Positions 7,282 through 14,861 are shown, counted from the first letter of the stretch. The stretch is DNA of 15,458 bases from Fen-671 sp035502515 (GCA_035502515.1 DATJUH010000005.1:1-15458), one strand, 5' to 3'. A program made the numbers and translations. Notes: generated by a model from the letters alone, not told the origin.

Positions 7282-7797
7282 AAGCGATCGCGCAGAGGTT
7301 CGACGGAGGAGGTTCGGCAATCGCCCATTAGCGGCCTGGCGGGTCTCGTCAGGTCGCCTAATGCGAAAGAAAACTGTGACTGTCGCAGCCGCAACCAGCA
7401 CCACTAGCAGGGAGTGCAAGGGCGGGACCGATTGTCGAAGAACGTCACGGCGAGGTCGACGGCCTTGCGGACCAGCGCGATCGCCGCGTCGGGCTCCATC
7501 TTGGTGCGGTGGTAGTTCATCCCCATGCACCCCAGCCCAAGCGCCGAGATCTCCGGGCCGCTCGGCCCCAGCACCCGTTTGTACAAGGTCTGTCCCATGC
7601 CCCAATGCAACCACGCTTCACGTCGGGAACGGGGCCTCGACAGGGACAGCGCCTCACCGCGGGCGACGGGTGGTGCCAGCGGGCCGGCGCCGGCCGGCCC
7701 GGAACGTACCCGTTAGCTACTGGCCTCGCCACAAGTGTGTGCTTTGGCGTTTACCGGTCCCGTGACAGCCCAAAACGCGCTCTAATTAACAACGGAT
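7282..7797. other. Decayed intergenic region with gene fragments
   Basis: It lies between the CydC-like stop and the remnant ABC-2 permease. It contains an imperfect inverted repeat (7326-7338 with 7350-7363), an aldo/keto reductase fragment on the minus strand, and a GC palindrome near 7684-7700. Nothing else is recognisable. The inverted repeat could end transcription of the ABC pair, but no T-run follows it. Confidence 0.5.
7404..7598 (-). pseudogene. Aldo/keto reductase, N-terminal fragment
   Basis: From ATG 7598 the frame reads YKRVLGPSGPEISALGLGCM and then, after about 24 residues, KAVDLAVTFFDN, the first strand-helix unit of the aldo/keto reductase (NADPH-dependent oxidoreductase) barrel. 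Homology stops at the FFDN near 7431, just before the DTA/Y segment with the active-site Asp and Tyr. The frame then runs into unrelated residues and a stop at 7404-7406. About 55 of the usual ~320-330 residues remain, so the product cannot be an active enzyme. The 5' end looks intact and the 3' part was lost at a rearrangement joint near 7430. Confidence 0.75.
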
Positions 7798-8343
7798 AGT
7801 TCCTGGCGCACGTGGGACCGGCTACGCGCTAGTTCGGCCGGGTTCGGCGAGATCCTGGTGGGGAAAACCGTGCCCATTTTCGCGGCCATCGTCACCCAGC
7901 AAGCCATCCTGTTCGGCTTTTCGGCCGTCGCCTTCGGGTTAAAGCCTCGAGCCGGGTGGTGGGCCCTGGCCGTCTGTGCGGTCGCCTGGTCGGCCTGCGT
8001 CCTACTCCTCGGCGTCGGCGCCTCGACCCCCGCTCGTAGCCCTGCCCAACTCAGCGCGGCCGGCGACATCTTCGCCCTCCTAACCACGGTTCTCGCCGGC
8101 TCCCTCGTCCCGGTCGTGCTCCTTCCCGGCTGGTTGCGCCATCTGGCCCCCGCCTCGCCCGGCTACTGGGCGCTGGACGCATACCGGAACGCGCTCATCG
8201 CCAGCCCAGCCCAGCTGGTGCGACCGCTCATGATGCTCGGCGTGTTCGCCGCCATCGGCACAGGCATATCCGCGCTTATCGGTGCTTGGCCCCGCCTGAG
8301 CGCCATATGGCGCCAGGGCCTCGGAGTTGGGCGAAAACCATGA
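7795..8343 (+). pseudogene. ABC-2 transporter permease, C-terminal remnant
   Basis: The frame is open from 7789 and becomes family-like at about 7798 (SSWRTWDRLRAS, then EILVGKTVPIFAAIV), the cytoplasmic loop after the extracytoplasmic domain of ABC-2 permeases. The last four to five membrane helices and the typical PASPGYWALDAYRNAL motif follow, ending at TGA 8341-8343. No start codon or ribosome site precedes the homologous part, and GTG 7858 lies inside it, so roughly half of a normal ~370-residue permease is missing at the 5' end. It converges on the DrrB-like gene with a gap of only three bases. A truncated but translated product from GTG 7858 (161 residues) cannot be excluded. Confidence 0.75.
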
Positions 8344-8346
8344 GCG

Positions 8347-9195
8347 TCACCCCAAGGCTTTGCGCCGGTAGAGCCGCACGGCGAGGGGCGCGAACACGAC
8401 GGTCAGGCCGATTGCCCACAGCACAGTCGCCAGCTCGGGGTGCTGCATCGGCCAGACGTCAATGGTGGCGGCCGGGTTGGGGTTGCCGAACAGGTCCCGA
8501 CAGGAGGCGGCGACTGCGCTGAGTGGGTTCCAGTTAGCCACCGCTTGAAGCCACCCGGGCATCCCCTGGGTAGGGACGAAGGCGTTCGACACGAACGACA
8601 GCGGCAAGAACACGATGAACCCCATAGCCTGGGCCGCTTCAGGATTGGCCAGCACCATGCCGGCGCACGCCCCGGCCCAGGTCATGGCGAAGGCGATCAG
8701 GAGCGACAGCCCGATGGCTGCCAACGCGTCCGGCAGCCCGTTATGGATACCCCAGCCCACGGCCAGGCCGGTTACTACCAGGACGACGGCGCCAAGGACC
8801 TGGGTGCACAAGTCGGACAACACCCGCCCCGCCAGCACCGCGGAGCGAGAAATGGGCAGGGAGCGGAACCGGTCGATGAGGCCGCTCTTCATGTCGGTAC
8901 TGATCCCCACGGCGGTGCCCGGGGCGGTGCCGGCCATTGACATGCCGAACATGCCGCCGATCAGGTACTCGTGGTAATTGCCGCCGCCCGGCAGGACGAT
9001 GGCCGAGCCGAAGACGTAGGTGAACAGCAGCACGAAGATGACCGGCTGGATCGTGACGTCCAGGAGCTGCTCGGGCTCGCGGGCGATGCGGGCGATGCTC
9101 CGTCTGGTTAGCACCATTGTGTTCTTGACCGCCCACCAGGCTCGGCTGGTCAGCGGCTCGCGTGAGGTGGGCAGCGGCAATGTGAGGGCAGTCAT
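8347..9195 (-). CDS. DrrB-type ABC-2 permease (drug efflux)
   Basis: 282 residues with an N-terminal cytoplasmic stretch and about six membrane helices, a typical ABC2_membrane protein. The first helix region reads QPVIFVLLFTYVFGSAI. The cytoplasmic loop DMKSGLIDRFRSLPISRSAVLAGR and the later PLSFVSNAFVPTQGMPGWLQ and VANWNPLSAVAASCRDLFG are characteristic of the daunorubicin-resistance DrrB family. It overlaps the upstream ATPase gene by four bases (ATGA, 9192-9195), so the two should be co-translated and form the exporter. The full length agrees with the family (about 250-290). The actual drug or lipid substrate is unknown. Control should come from the TetR operators upstream of the ATPase gene. 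Confidence 0.92.
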   Translation of the reverse strand: MTALTLPLPTSREPLTSRAWWAVKNTMVLTRRSIARIAREPEQLLDVTIQPVIFVLLFTYVFGSAIVLPGGGNYHEYLIGGMFGMSMAGTAPGTAVGISTDMKSGLIDRFRSLPISRSAVLAGRVLSDLCTQVLGAVVLVVTGLAVGWGIHNGLPDALAAIGLSLLIAFAMTWAGACAGMVLANPEAAQAMGFIVFLPLSFVSNAFVPTQGMPGWLQAVANWNPLSAVAASCRDLFGNPNPAATIDVWPMQHPELATVLWAIGLTVVFAPLAVRLYRRKALG

Positions 9196-10172
9196 GCGCG
9201 TGCGGCCTCCTTGGGTTCGTCGGTGTCAGCCGTCATCACGGCGTGCCCGGTAAGGGTCAGGAACACATCGTCGAGGGACGGGCGGACAATGGCCAGGTCA
9301 TCAAGCAGGATCCCGGTCCGGCTGAGGTCCACGACAACGTCGGGTAGCTGCCGCGCCCCCACGGCGAAGGGCGCCGCCACCGTGCGGTGTTCGACGTCGA
9401 CCTGTACCGGGCCGGAGCCGTGGCGGGCGAGCACACCCCCGGCGGCCTGCAGGTCAGACTCGGGTGCCACTTTGACCCGTATGAGCTCGCCGCCCACGCT
9501 GGCCTTGAGCACGTCAGGACTACCTTCGGCGATGACCCGGCCCTGGTCGACCACAGCGACGTGGTCTGCGAGCTGGTCGGCCTCGTCCAGGTACTGGGTC
9601 GTGAGCAACACCGTCGTGCCGTCAGCCACAAGGCTGCGGATCACGCCCCACATGACGAGACGGCTGCGAGGGTCGAGGCCGGTGGTCGGTTCGTCGAGGA
9701 AGAGGACCTCGGGCCGGGCAATGAGGCTGGCGGCCAGGTCGAGCCGCCGTCGCATCCCGCCCGAGTACGTCTTGACCCCGCGGCCGGCCGCGTCGGTCAG
9801 GTCAAAACGACTCAGTAGTTCGTCGGCCCGCTTGCGGGCCTGGCGACCGCTCAGCCGGCACAGTTGGCCCACCATGACGAGGTTTGCCCGACCAGTGAGG
9901 GACTCGTCGAGCGCGGCGTACTGTCCGGCCAGACCGATCCGCCGCCGTACCTCGGGAGCGTCAGCCACGACATCGTACCCAACGACCCGGGCCCAGCCGC
10001 CGTCCGGACGAAGCAGGGTGGTGAAGACCCGGACCGCGGTAGTCTTGCCCGCCCCGTTGGGTCCGAGCAGCCCAAAGACGGTCCCGGCTCCCACGGCCAG
10101 GTGCAGGCGGTCCAGCGCCTTCGTCGAGCCGAACCATCGTTCCAGGGATGAAGCCTCGATGGCCAGTCCCAT
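9192..10172 (-). CDS. DrrA-type ABC ATPase (drug efflux)
   Basis: 326 residues from ATG 10172; GGGAG at 10180-10184 lies 7 bases upstream. The more distal GTG 10178 would touch this site, so ATG is preferred. Walker A GPNGAGKTT is at 37-45, signature YSGGM at about 136-140 and Walker B LFLDEP at about 157-162, followed by TTGLDP. The usual H-loop histidine is Gln (LLTTQYLDEAD), which is normal for DrrA proteins. The C-terminal ~90 residues form the DrrA regulatory tail ending with the RPSLDDVFLTLTGH motif. It powers the DrrB-like permease encoded immediately downstream. The gene is divergent from tetR and its promoter overlaps palindromic operators, so expression is probably induced when the TetR protein binds a ligand. 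Confidence 0.93.
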   Translation of the reverse strand: MGLAIEASSLERWFGSTKALDRLHLAVGAGTVFGLLGPNGAGKTTAVRVFTTLLRPDGGWARVVGYDVVADAPEVRRRIGLAGQYAALDESLTGRANLVMVGQLCRLSGRQARKRADELLSRFDLTDAAGRGVKTYSGGMRRRLDLAASLIARPEVLFLDEPTTGLDPRSRLVMWGVIRSLVADGTTVLLTTQYLDEADQLADHVAVVDQGRVIAEGSPDVLKASVGGELIRVKVAPESDLQAAGGVLARHGSGPVQVDVEHRTVAAPFAVGARQLPDVVVDLSRTGILLDDLAIVRPSLDDVFLTLTGHAVMTADTDEPKEAARA

Positions 10173-10183
10173 TTCCACTCTCC

Positions 10184-10231
10184 CGTACGTCGTACGCCAC
10201 TAGTACGCTGTACTAAAACATACGCTGTACG
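10184..10231. promoter_or_regulatory. Three tandem TetR-type operators
   Basis: Three 13-bp palindromes of the form NGTAC-NNN-GTACN lie in the gap between tetR and the drrA-like gene: CGTACGTCGTACG (10184-10196, perfect), AGTACGCTGTACT (10202-10214, perfect arms) and CATACGCTGTACG (10219-10231, one mismatch). Their centres are 18 and 17 bases apart. The last two cover the drrA-like -10/spacer region and the tetR -10, so one set of sites could repress both directions. Confidence 0.75.
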
Positions 10232-10240
10232 AAATGTCAA
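10212..10240 (-). promoter_or_regulatory. Promoter of the DrrAB-like genes
   Basis: On the minus strand TTGACA (10240-10235, perfect -35), a 17-base spacer and TTTAGT (10217-10212) form a strong candidate promoter, with a start near 10205 and a leader of about 33 bases containing the first operator. The -35 overlaps the first codons of tetR. Operators two and three sit on the -10 and the spacer. Confidence 0.65.
10221..10226 (+). promoter_or_regulatory. Candidate -10 for leaderless tetR transcription
   Basis: TACGCT fits TANNNT and lies 7 bases before the tetR ATG at 10234. Transcription would therefore start at or next to the ATG, and no ribosome site is visible. The hexamer is inside the third operator. 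No good -35 is seen. Confidence 0.4.
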
Positions 10241-11037
10241 GCGGAGACTCCGAGGGAACGGCGGGCACCGAACCCGACCTGGACGACCTGTGGCCTCCCT
10301 TCGGGCCAGTCCCTCCCCGCCACGGCGCCGTCCCCCGTCACCACCGCGGCCGGCGCCAGGCTCGCCCGCTTACTCGAGCCGAGATCGTCCGGGCCGCCAT
10401 CGCCGTCGCTGATGCCGAGGGCGCAGGCGCCGTCAACATGCGCCGGATCGCCCGGGAGCTCGATGCGGGGGCCATGTCGCTCTACTGGCACGTCGCAGAC
10501 AAGGACCACTTGCTCGACCTCATGATCGACGGCGTCGAGGGCGAGCAGGAAGTGGGCGATGCCACCGGGGACTGGAAGGATGACCTCGCCCGGCTGGCCC
10601 GCCAACAACGCCAGGGACTGCTGCGCCACCCCTGGGTGGTTGACTTCCTTGGCGGACGACCTCGGCTCGGGCCTCGCATCATCCTTCACCTCGAGCAGTC
10701 CCTGGCCCTCGTCGACAACCTGGGCCTCGACACTCGCACCGGCCTCGACGTCCTCATGACCCTCAACACCTATGTGCTCGGCGCCGTTATCCGGGAGTTG
10801 CAGGAGATGCGAAGCGAGCAGGATCTTCAGGCCATCCCGGACCGGAGAGTGGTCGACGCCGGTATCTTGCAGTGGCAAGAGAGCCTGCGTGCTTCTGGCC
10901 GCTTTACCCGGTTCTTGCGCATCTTCGACGAGGACATTGACCCCGACTCGCCCGAGACGCGAGAGGAGCGCTTCGAGTTCGGGCTGGGCTGCATGCTCGA
11001 TGGGATCGCCAGCCAGATCGAGCGGCGGAGGAGCTAG
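10234..11037 (+). CDS. TetR-family repressor, presumed regulator of the DrrAB-like exporter
   Basis: 267 residues. The helix-turn-helix domain covers about 48-98 (TRAEIVRAAIAVADAEG, then MRRIARELDAGAMSLYWHV, then KDHLLDLMID). It belongs to the subgroup with the large TetR_C-type ligand domain, as in TetR itself, with SLYWHV at the recognition helix. The C-terminal half (about 110-265) would bind ligand and dimerise. An unusual ~45-residue N-terminal extension rich in Asp, Pro and His/Arg (DLDDLWPPFGPVPP) precedes the domain. The start ATG 10234 is just behind the third operator and lacks a ribosome site, consistent with leaderless translation. It is divergent from the drrA-like gene, and the palindromes in between point to repression of both. 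If the real start were internal the extension would vanish, but no better start is seen. Confidence 0.92.
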   Translation: MSSGDSEGTAGTEPDLDDLWPPFGPVPPRHGAVPRHHRGRRQARPLTRAEIVRAAIAVADAEGAGAVNMRRIARELDAGAMSLYWHVADKDHLLDLMIDGVEGEQEVGDATGDWKDDLARLARQQRQGLLRHPWVVDFLGGRPRLGPRIILHLEQSLALVDNLGLDTRTGLDVLMTLNTYVLGAVIRELQEMRSEQDLQAIPDRRVVDAGILQWQESLRASGRFTRFLRIFDEDIDPDSPETREERFEFGLGCMLDGIASQIERRRS

Positions 11038-11106
11038 CGGAGCTCTGGTGTCATCGCCCCCGCCCCACATATGGCAAGCGCTCGCCGCGTCGATGATCAA
11101 CGGTGT

Positions 11107-11670
11107 TCATCGGCGCCAGCAACGAAGCGTCCCCTTCGCCAGCAGCGTGGAGGTGGCGCCCGTGCCGGGCGCCGCCTCGAGCACAGTGCCCGGCAAGATT
11201 ATGGATTTTCCCGTTATGGTTACGATCGTGCTGGGCGCTTGCCATTGCGCCAAATGCAGGCCATAAAGCACAAAAAAGAGGGCATCAGCCTTTTTGTAGG
11301 TACCTGGGCCGGTGTAGCCCTCGATCCCCAGCGAGAAATAGGCGGTGTCCTCGCTTGTGGTCTTCAGGGCATAGTCTGCCCCGAAGTCGTCGCCCCCGGA
11401 AGCATTGCATTGAGCGGGACCGTCAGTACTGACGTGGCACCGGCCGGTTATGGTGAAAAGGGCCTGTCCAGGTGGTAAAGATGATCTGGCGTTGCAGCTC
11501 GCGAGTGGCGGCTCTGAGGGGCCAGGTGGCGTGGTCGTCGCTTGAGGCGAAGCCCCGGCCAGCGCGGACACTGGTAACCGCGTCCCACTGCCTGCCCAGA
11601 AGATGAACCCGATGGCCACCGCACCCACCAGGCAAACGGCCAAGCCGGCGACGAGGAGGGCGCGTTTCAC
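11107..11670 (-). CDS. Membrane-anchored extracytoplasmic protein, unknown function
   Basis: 187 residues from GTG 11670. The GTGA at 11667-11670 overlaps the stop of the upstream permease gene by four bases, fixing both the start and co-translation. Residues 4-26 are one hydrophobic helix after MKR (signal anchor or uncleaved signal), with Cys13 inside it but no clear lipobox. A Pro/Thr/Ser-rich linker follows (about 40-57). The remainder looks like a small beta-rich domain with four cysteines (C59, C78, C88, C184), enough for two disulfides, and the motif GIEGYTGPGTY at 115-125, a pattern I associate with secreted actinobacterial lipoprotein-like proteins. I do not recognise a named family. 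Its place as the last gene of an ABC exporter operon suggests that it works outside the membrane with the transporter, for example in substrate hand-off or as a sensor, but that is inference. Confidence 0.8.
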   Translation of the reverse strand: MKRALLVAGLAVCLVGAVAIGFIFWAGSGTRLPVSALAGASPQATTTPPGPSEPPLASCNARSSLPPGQALFTITGRCHVSTDGPAQCNASGGDDFGADYALKTTSEDTAYFSLGIEGYTGPGTYKKADALFFVLYGLHLAQWQAPSTIVTITGKSIILPGTVLEAAPGTGATSTLLAKGTLRCWRR

Positions 11671-12785
11671 GCTGCCCGCCTCATGCCGGCGGCCGCGATG
11701 ACGACCGAGACCACGGCCACGGCACCGAGCACGGTGAGGTCCAACGGCATGTGCTGAGGCTGAGCATAGAACAGCACCTGACGTAGGCCGTCGATGGCGT
11801 AACTCGTGGGTACCGCCGCGCTTACGGTCTGAAGCCAAGAGGGGAGGAACGCGATGGTGGTGAACCCGCCTCCCAGGAAGAACAGGTACGAGCACAGGGT
11901 GGTGCTGGCCATGGCCACCAAGCGGGGCCGGCGAAATAGGAGGGCCACCACCAGGCCGAGGCCGATACCTACGGCGCCTGTGAGGATGACGAGGGCACAC
12001 ACCACCGCGATCCTGGCTGCGTCGATGCCCTCGGCCCACGCCGCGTAAGCGACGAGAGGGGCGTCGATCACAGCGATAACGCCAAGGGCGGCGGCCAGCC
12101 GCCCAGATGCCATCCCAAGTCCCGTCGCCGGGGTGGTCCGCAAAAAGCTCATAGCGCCAGACCCGATGTCAGCCGCCGTCAGCCAACCGATACCCAATGT
12201 CCCCACGCTGAGGACAACCAGCAAAAGTACTGGCGCGATCTCGTAGGCCAGGAAGCCAACATTTGTTTTTCGCAAAGTCGTTTCCGCAATGGCGACGCGA
12301 TAAGGGTTCGGGACCACGGCGTGCAAGCCGCCCTGGGCCAGTTCGCCCCCAAACCCGAGGAAAGGCGCGTCAAATTGGGCCACCGACCTGGCCACGGCTC
12401 GGCGGATGTCGTCACCGAAATCGATGTCGACGTTGTTGAGGGTGAGGTCGACGGTGGCCGTGCCCCTCTCGACATCGCGGTCGAACGTCGGTGGGACCAC
12501 GATCACGGCGGCCACCTGTTGGCTGGCCAGTTTGCTCGCGGCCGTCGTCAAGTTCGTCTCGATGAGCGCGTACGCCTCCTGGTCCGAGGTAAAGATGTTG
12601 GCCATCAGGGTTGCTTGTGGCCCGTGGTCATCGACCACCAGAGCGACCGGCTGCCTCCCCACCGACAAGGTCAGGACCCAGATGAACAAGCCCATGGCCA
12701 GGGGTGGGATAAGGGCCGCAGCGAGCATGGTGCGGGCTCGCCGCCACCGGGCCAGGTCGAGCCGGAAGGCCGCCCAGGAGGTCAT
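11667..12785 (-). CDS. ABC-2 permease with large extracytoplasmic loop (second of pair)
   Basis: 372 residues from ATG 12785, which overlaps the preceding stop as ATGA (12782-12785); an ATG at 12842 lies inside the previous gene and lacks support. Topology is that of long ABC-2 permeases: helix 1 at about 19-40, an extracytoplasmic domain at about 44-180, then five helices to the C-terminus. The loop contains LTLNNVDIDFGDDIRRAV (114-131), closely matched in the neighbouring permease, showing the two are paralogues. The late segment FFLGGGFTTIAFLPSWLQ, with PTSYAIDGLRQVL, is typical of the last helices. It should form a heterodimeric channel with its neighbour, driven by the ATPase at 13875-14861. 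Substrate unknown. Confidence 0.88.
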   Translation of the reverse strand: MTSWAAFRLDLARWRRARTMLAAALIPPLAMGLFIWVLTLSVGRQPVALVVDDHGPQATLMANIFTSDQEAYALIETNLTTAASKLASQQVAAVIVVPPTFDRDVERGTATVDLTLNNVDIDFGDDIRRAVARSVAQFDAPFLGFGGELAQGGLHAVVPNPYRVAIAETTLRKTNVGFLAYEIAPVLLLVVLSVGTLGIGWLTAADIGSGAMSFLRTTPATGLGMASGRLAAALGVIAVIDAPLVAYAAWAEGIDAARIAVVCALVILTGAVGIGLGLVVALLFRRPRLVAMASTTLCSYLFFLGGGFTTIAFLPSWLQTVSAAVPTSYAIDGLRQVLFYAQPQHMPLDLTVLGAVAVVSVVIAAAGMRRAA

Positions 12786-13885
12786 CTGTCCAACCGGCGC
12801 CCGGCTAACCAGCCGGCGGTGATGAACGCCGCTAATGTCCACGCGACCATAACGCCGGCGTCCACGGCGACCGGTTCGGGGGTTATGTGGAGCCCGTGGA
12901 ACGCATCCTCCATCACGCCCACTACGGAGTACAAAGGCGACAAGTGGGCCAAGGACCAGATTTTGTTGCCGTCGAACCGTTCCGGCTCTAACGCCCCGCT
13001 ATCCATATAGAGGGGGATGGCTAGACCAAACAGGAGCGCCGCGGTCGGTACGACGCGTTTGGTCAGCGCGCCGAGTGCCGCACCGGCACAGGCAAACAGG
13101 ACGCAGCAGCCGAGGAGGGTGGCGATCACCTGGCCCCAGTGGAGGGGTACGACGCCGTAGGCAAAAACTACCAATAAAAGAGGGGGCAATATGCCGACAG
13201 CCCCGACGACTATGGCGGCCGCGATCTTCCCCAGGACGAAGCCGGTGGCCGAACCGGCCGTCTTCCACACCGCCGCCGTCCCGCCTTCCCATTCGCGGGC
13301 GACCGCAGATCCTGCCACCACCCCCGCTACGACGAGGACGTCGAGGGCCAGCGCGCTGACGACAAGGTACTGGATGTAGCCGGTGTCATGCGGGATCTCG
13401 TCGTGCTCGACAGACCTGACCCGGATGCCGGGGAACCCGAGGTGGTCACCGAACAGGACGATAGCGGAGGGCACGGCCCGCTCTATATCGTCAGTCATGT
13501 CGGCGTCGACGTTGTCCAGCTCGACCTGGACCGCTGCCGTGCGGCCGCCAGTAATCGAGGCCTGGAACCCTTTCGGGATCTTGATAATGGCGACGATACG
13601 CCCGGCATCGAGCTGGGACAGGGCTTGTTGGGCCGTCATTGGCCTGATCGAGAACGAATCGTGTGCCGCTCTCAAGTCGTTTATGAACTCCCGTGACAAA
13701 GCCGTCCGGTCGGAGTCGATGAGAGCGGTGGGTGCCCGGCTCCCGGTCAAGGCAAAAAGTGACACTAATACGAGGAACGTCATCCCTTGCACGAGGGCCA
13801 GGATTAGGAAAAGGACGCTGCGCCGAAGATGGGCGATCTCGACCCGCCAACTGGCCGCGCAGCTCGCTCCCAGGTCACTTTTCAT
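12782..13885 (-). CDS. ABC-2 permease with large extracytoplasmic loop (first of pair)
   Basis: 367 residues from ATG 13885, overlapping the end of the ATPase gene by 11 bases. A longer frame back to 13957 would run deeper into the ATPase gene and adds nothing family-like. Helix 1 is at about 23-46, the extracytoplasmic domain at about 48-190, and five helices follow. VELDNVDADMTDDIERAV (121-138) corresponds to the LTLNNVDIDFGDDIRRAV block of the next permease. The helices after the loop include a WEGGTAAVWKTAGSATGFVLGK cytoplasmic loop and LSPLYSVVGVMEDA near the end. The two permeases differ enough overall to suggest an old duplication and a heterodimer. The family includes exporters of drugs, lipids and wall precursors; nothing here picks one. 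Confidence 0.88.
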   Translation of the reverse strand: MKSDLGASCAASWRVEIAHLRRSVLFLILALVQGMTFLVLVSLFALTGSRAPTALIDSDRTALSREFINDLRAAHDSFSIRPMTAQQALSQLDAGRIVAIIKIPKGFQASITGGRTAAVQVELDNVDADMTDDIERAVPSAIVLFGDHLGFPGIRVRSVEHDEIPHDTGYIQYLVVSALALDVLVVAGVVAGSAVAREWEGGTAAVWKTAGSATGFVLGKIAAAIVVGAVGILPPLLLVVFAYGVVPLHWGQVIATLLGCCVLFACAGAALGALTKRVVPTAALLFGLAIPLYMDSGALEPERFDGNKIWSLAHLSPLYSVVGVMEDAFHGLHITPEPVAVDAGVMVAWTLAAFITAGWLAGRRLDR

Positions 13886-14861
13886 TGCGGATGGCGGCAA
13901 AAACCTCGACCAGGTCCGGGCGTCGCTCGCGAATGGCGGAAACGGCCCCACTATCAACCAGGTCGCTCATCGAACGGTGGGCGTCCGTGGCATTTGCGAA
14001 CCGCATCCGGACCGCCGGCCGTTCGACGACGACGTCCAGCGCACCCTGCTGGCGGCAAACCCGTTCGAGCTCCCGGAACTCACTCTCGGAGGACTCGGCC
14101 TCGAGCCACCAACCGGCCCGACGGAAAAGCTCACTCGGCCGCATTTGCCCCGCCACCCGGCCAGTGTCGAGGACTATGACGTCGTCACAGAGCGCCTCCA
14201 CCTCGTCCAGGTAATTTGACGAGAGGAGGACCGTTACACCGGAACGTCGAACGTCACGGACGTATTGCCAGATCCGATGGCGGTTGTCGCTGTCGACGCC
14301 CAGCGTCGGCTCGTCCAGGACCAAGAACTCGGGCTCGTGAACAAGGGCGCGGGCAATAGCCACCCGGCGCTGCATCCCTCCCGACAGCGTGCTTACGACC
14401 GACGTACGTCTATCCGTGAGGCCAACGAGGTCCAATACCTCGCTGACCCTATCCTTGGAGCAACGGTGTAGGTCTGCGGCAAAGCGCAAGTTGTCGTCGA
14501 CCGACACATCTTCGTACAGCACCGACCTCTGGGGCAGGAACCCGAGCCGGTGCCTCGTACGCGGGTGCCCTGCCGGCAAGCCCTGTTCGAAGAGCCTGAT
14601 GGCCCCCGTCTGGACCGCCCGCAGTCCCGAAATCAGTTCGATGAGAGTGGTTTTCCCCGCCCCATTAGGACCGAGAAGCCCAACTACACTGGCCGTCTTC
14701 ACGCTGAAGCCGACGTCGCTCAGCGCCCGGGTTTGGTGCCGGCGGCCCCCAAATATGTAGTTCACGCCTTCACACCGCAGCGCTACGGAGTTGTTTTCGT
14801 CGTCGGGGACCGGCCGCGTGGGCAGCAGGCGGTTGGTGGCGGGGCGGGACGTCTCGCTCAA
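13875..14861 (-). CDS. ABC transporter ATPase of the two-permease exporter
   Basis: 328 residues. Walker A GPNGAGKTT at 64-72, Q-loop LPQRSVLYEDVSV, signature LSGGM at 159-163 and Walker B FLVLDEP with catalytic Glu184 are intact. The H-loop histidine is replaced by Asn216 (LLSSNYLDEVE). Similar substitutions (Gln) are common in DrrA-like ATPases, so activity is still likely. A DrrA-type C-terminal tail of about 100 residues ends with RRPDLVEVFAAI. The start appears to be TTG 14861: no ATG or GTG occurs before the conserved domain, and the first ~25 residues are variable. The gene heads a tight operon with two permeases and an extracytoplasmic protein, and it follows a partial upstream gene after a 72-base gap, with which it may be co-transcribed. 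Confidence 0.9.
   Translation of the reverse strand: MSETSRPATNRLLPTRPVPDDENNSVALRCEGVNYIFGGRRHQTRALSDVGFSVKTASVVGLLGPNGAGKTTLIELISGLRAVQTGAIRLFEQGLPAGHPRTRHRLGFLPQRSVLYEDVSVDDNLRFAADLHRCSKDRVSEVLDLVGLTDRRTSVVSTLSGGMQRRVAIARALVHEPEFLVLDEPTLGVDSDNRHRIWQYVRDVRRSGVTVLLSSNYLDEVEALCDDVIVLDTGRVAGQMRPSELFRRAGWWLEAESSESEFRELERVCRQQGALDVVVERPAVRMRFANATDAHRSMSDLVDSGAVSAIRERRPDLVEVFAAIRNEK

Noticed and set aside
7326..7363. Inverted repeat after the ABC pair as a terminator
   Set aside because: The arms pair with a gap and no T-run follows on either strand; kept only as a remark in the intergenic region.
7684..7700. GGCCGGCGCCGGCC palindrome as a protein site
   Set aside because: Simple GC alternation common in such genomes; no promoter or gene start is linked to it.
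9211..10203. 330-codon plus-strand frame
   Set aside because: Antisense to the DrrA-like gene; Ser/Arg/Thr-rich shadow.
10237..11100. 287-codon minus-strand frame
   Set aside because: Antisense to tetR, which has a clear HTH domain on the plus strand.
13383..14219. 278-codon plus-strand frame
   Set aside because: Antisense to the permease and ATPase genes, without recognisable features.
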